From the NCBI GenBank assembly GCA_007128555.1, contig SKXF01000005.1, positions 1 through 5,089 of the forward strand: a DNA stretch of 5,089 bases. Reading direction: 5' to 3'. Under the pieces are notes generated by a model. It was not told the DNA's origin. It did no database searches and was given only the letters and a program-made list of their open reading frames with translations. The position numbers and the translations under genes are program-made. Every line of letters begins with the position of its first letter. Position 1 is the stretch's first letter. The stretch is from Clostridia bacterium (GTDB lineage Bacteria > Bacillota_E > SLMV01 > PUMD01). Shown here in pieces: positions 4,580 to 5,089 of this stretch.

Positions 4580-5089
4580 TCACGATCGGGGCTCTTCGGT
4601 GAACACCTCGCTCCCGGGGCGACCTAGAAGGAAACTCAGTGGAACGGTCAGGAGCAGTGCCCCCGCCATCACGTTGAACATCGGGTACAACCCAATCCGG
4701 TCACCCAGCACCCCGTACAGCAGCGGAGCCAATCCCGAGGCCGCCAACGTCACGGTATAGTAAATCGCGAAACCCCGGCTTCGCCGGGCCTCGGTCGTGA
4801 CCCTGGGCACCAACGCATACAGCACGGAAGACGTTCCGTTGAGAAAGACCCCCAGGAAGATCAGGGCCCCGCCGACCCATCTGCCATCACTGTGAAGGAA
4901 AGCGAGGATGCCGAGCGCAGTCAACACCTCCGTCACAATCACCATGTTGCGCTTGCCCAGGGCATCGCTCATGGGACCGCACACCAGCTTCCCAGCAGCT
5001 CCACCCGCAGCGAGTAGGCCGAAGAACCCACCCAGGGAAGCCATGGAGAAGCCCTTGTCCACGAGCACAAAGGAGGCAAACACCACCAC
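4580..5089 (-). CDS. Major facilitator superfamily transporter, C-terminal half (cut by window edge)
   Basis: The last 169 residues are present and the N-terminal half lies beyond the right edge. About five and a half hydrophobic segments can be seen: the end of one at VVVFASFVLV, then ASLGGFFGLLAAGGAAGKLV, MVIVTEVLTALGILAFL, WVGGALIFLGVFLNG, YYTVTLAASGLAPLLYGVL and FNVMAGALLLTVPLSFLLG, ending in a short polar tail. The loop GPMSDALGKRN after the second is the second-half copy of the MFS motif GxxxDxxGRR, and LYGVLGDRIGL later in the chain is similar in style. It should be an inner-membrane secondary transporter. The substrate cannot be told from this half. The general look is closer to the Fsr/drug-efflux type than to a sugar porter. 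It lies upstream of the nad operon on the same strand, but that operon has its own promoter, so a link to niacin uptake is not supported. Confidence 0.88.
   Translation of the reverse strand: MVVFASFVLVDKGFSMASLGGFFGLLAAGGAAGKLVCGPMSDALGKRNMVIVTEVLTALGILAFLHSDGRWVGGALIFLGVFLNGTSSVLYALVPRVTTEARRSRGFAIYYTVTLAASGLAPLLYGVLGDRIGLYPMFNVMAGALLLTVPLSFLLGRPGSEVFTEEPRS

Noticed and set aside
4371..4583. Small 70-codon gene between the MFS gene and nadC
   Set aside because: It has no convincing ribosome binding site, no family features, and it passes through the nad promoter boxes.
4580..5089. Assigning the MFS fragment as the niacin transporter NiaP because it neighbours the nad operon
   Set aside because: Only the C-terminal half is visible, no NiaP-specific feature is seen, and the nad operon has its own promoter and candidate operator downstream of this gene.

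Overview
This window looks like high-GC bacterial DNA with Bacillota-type gene control. Three things suggest this: a class I SAM riboswitch (S-box), an NAD regulator of the NiaR (HTH plus 3H domain) family, and GTG starts preceded by strong AGGAGG-like ribosome binding sites. The lineage itself is inferred. NiaR and the DUF4438-like protein at the left edge also occur in Thermotogae and related anaerobes, so a deep-branching or thermophilic group is possible. Every convincing gene lies on the minus strand, so the region is best read from right to left.

From right to left: (1) positions 4580-5089 hold the C-terminal half of a major facilitator superfamily transporter cut by the window edge. 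(2) Positions 4330-4579 hold no gene that I can support. They contain a GC-rich stretch with small palindromes and then a good sigma-A-type promoter, TTGACA with an 18-base spacer and CACAAT, overlapped by a TTGAC/GTCAA inverted repeat that may be an operator. (3) Positions 1871-4329 hold a compact operon, nadC-nadA-niaR. It encodes quinolinate phosphoribosyltransferase, quinolinate synthase and the probable niacin-responsive repressor of the pathway, with nadA and niaR overlapping by ATGA. No nadB lies in this cluster. (4) Positions 1741-1870 form a short spacer with two perfect hairpins, one of them REP-like. (5) Positions 796-1740 hold a GNAT acetyltransferase of the YhbS type with an extra C-terminal domain. 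(6) Positions 670-795 form a short gap with nothing recognisable.

(7) Positions 261-669 form a leader of about 400 nt. It begins with a clear SAM-I riboswitch aptamer (551-669). A possible expression platform follows, then a large hairpin unit, and the leader ends at a near-perfect ribosome binding site. (8) Positions 1-260 hold the start of a protein resembling the uncharacterised DUF4438 family, which the riboswitch probably controls.

How the parts work together: nadA makes quinolinate from iminoaspartate and dihydroxyacetone phosphate, nadC converts it to nicotinate mononucleotide, and NiaR probably shuts the operon off when niacin is plentiful. At the left end, S-adenosylmethionine level appears to set expression of a gene of unknown function. 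I regard that pairing as the most interesting part of the window.
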